DNA of 64,000 nucleotides, from positions 682,001 through 746,000 of the forward strand of contig NZ_CP059154.1 of the NCBI RefSeq assembly GCF_013456555.2, written 5' to 3'. The notes beneath the pieces were generated by a model that did no database searches, was not told the DNA's origin, and saw only the letters and a program-made list of their open reading frames with translations. Source of the DNA: Natrinema zhouii (GTDB taxonomy: Archaea; Halobacteriota; Halobacteria; Halobacteriales; Natrialbaceae). Below are positions 63,340 through 64,000 of this stretch, one piece after another (position 1 is the stretch's first letter; the number at the start of each line of letters is the position of its first letter). Position numbers and translations under genes: made by a program.

Positions 63340-64000
63340 TCACGTTAAATTTGCGATCGCTTCGCTCGGATCGACCATCCCGCTCAGGGTCGCCAATACG
63401 CCCCAGACGGCGACGCCGACGCCGATCACGCCGACGAGCGCCGGAATGTTCGATGCGTACGGAACGAGGAATACCACCGTGATTCCCATACCGGCTGCGA
63501 TGGCAGTCGCCAGGCCGAACGATCGGCCGATACGGACGAAATCGAGAGAGAGTTCTCGGTGCATAACATAGAGGTTCGCCAATGTGTAGGCACCGAACGT
63601 AATAACAGTTGCAGCCGCCGCACCGGTCGCGCCATAGAGTGGGATTAGAACGACGTTGAGGCCAACGTTAGTGACCGACGTCGTTCCCTTCGCGACCGCA
63701 CGGGCGTTTGCCCGCCCGAGGTAGTCGAGTCCGTTGGTCGTTACCTTCGTCACGGCCTGAAAGACGATGTAGACGCCGAACACTTGCAAGACGGGTGCCG
63801 CACCGGTGTAATCCGAGCCGAAAAGCAGTGTGATCGCCGGCTTTGCGACGAGCAAAACGCCGACCGCAGCCGGAACGTAGAGAAGGAAGACGTACTGAAG
63901 CGTCGTCTCGTAGATTCGGGCCGCCCGATCGAGAGACTCGTTTGCTTTCTGTTCGCCGTAGGTCGGGGAAACTGAGAAACCGAGCGAGCTCGCGGGAACC
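63340..64000 (-). CDS. Polysaccharide flippase (Wzx/MATE-like), 5' end outside window
   Basis: This is the C-terminal part of a multi-helix membrane protein of the PST/MVF flippase superfamily; the frame remains open to the right edge. Visible are TLLFGSDYTGAAPVLQVFGV, GLNVVLIPLYGATGAAAATV and YTLANLYVMHRELSLDF, typical of O-antigen translocases. It ends the glycan locus and probably moves lipid-linked sugars across the membrane. Confidence 0.88.
   Translation of the reverse strand, partial: VPASSLGFSVSPTYGEQKANESLDRAARIYETTLQYVFLLYVPAAVGVLLVAKPAITLLFGSDYTGAAPVLQVFGVYIVFQAVTKVTTNGLDYLGRANARAVAKGTTSVTNVGLNVVLIPLYGATGAAAATVITFGAYTLANLYVMHRELSLDFVRIGRSFGLATAIAAGMGITVVFLVPYASNIPALVGVIGVGVAVWGVLATLSGMVDPSEAIANLT

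Overview
The window is typical haloarchaeal chromosome (class Halobacteria). It is GC-rich with very acidic predicted proteins, Tat signals on secreted proteins, many winged-helix regulators of haloarchaeal type, archaeal TATA-like promoters close to start codons, and genes packed with ATGA or TGATG overlaps. I would guess an extremely halophilic archaeon of the Natrialba/Haloterrigena kind, but the genus is not demonstrated. I found no rRNA, tRNA or CRISPR array.

Layout. 1-2.2 kb: the end of a surface-polysaccharide region (CBS-epimerase, PLP aminotransferase). 2.4-9.7 kb: lipoprotein, UspA, a regulator/membrane-protein pair, a large MMPL/RND exporter divergent from a TrmB-type regulator, a hydrolase and a small zinc protein. 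10.1-13.0 kb: a TetR regulator, cytochrome P450 and SDR dehydrogenase, the last two sharing a palindromic operator. 13.3-14.4 kb: a tyrosine-recombinase-like protein that seems to lack its catalytic residues. 14.8-23.3 kb: a nine-gene Mrp-type Na+/H+ antiporter operon on the minus strand. 23.5-24.8 kb: cbtB-cbtA and a thioredoxin-fold ferredoxin, probably cobalt uptake for cobalamin. 25.2-28.9 kb: a regulator, quinone-type dihydroorotate dehydrogenase, and a dihydroorotase-like amidohydrolase. 29.2-38.6 kb: an epimerase, small regulators, a long repetitive acidic secreted protein with many N-glycosylation sequons, and a DUF1616 membrane protein.

38.9-64 kb is a glycan locus. Four overlapping genes (acetyltransferase, aminotransferase, Gfo/Idh oxidoreductase, UDP-sugar dehydrogenase) match the known route to UDP-2,3-diacetamido-2,3-dideoxy-uronic acids and are followed by a GT2 glycosyltransferase. 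Around them lie two more glycosyltransferase-like genes, an oxidoreductase/DUF362/SDR operon, a polysaccharide deacetylase, a phosphodiesterase-like enzyme, a PP-loop ATPase of unknown product, a large membrane protein, two Tat-exported beta-helix-like proteins, and a flippase running off the right edge. A regulator plus TumE-like pair (possible toxin-antitoxin) interrupts it.

The most interesting signals are regulatory. (1) An ATAACAAAG-type motif recurs in front of at least seven transcription units, nearly all of them glycan genes, including one at the far left of the window. (2) GTAA-N7-TTAC palindromes and a duplicated promoter lie upstream of the two beta-helix genes. (3) An AT-rich palindrome is shared by the P450 and SDR promoters. 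None of these can be tested here beyond the sequence itself.
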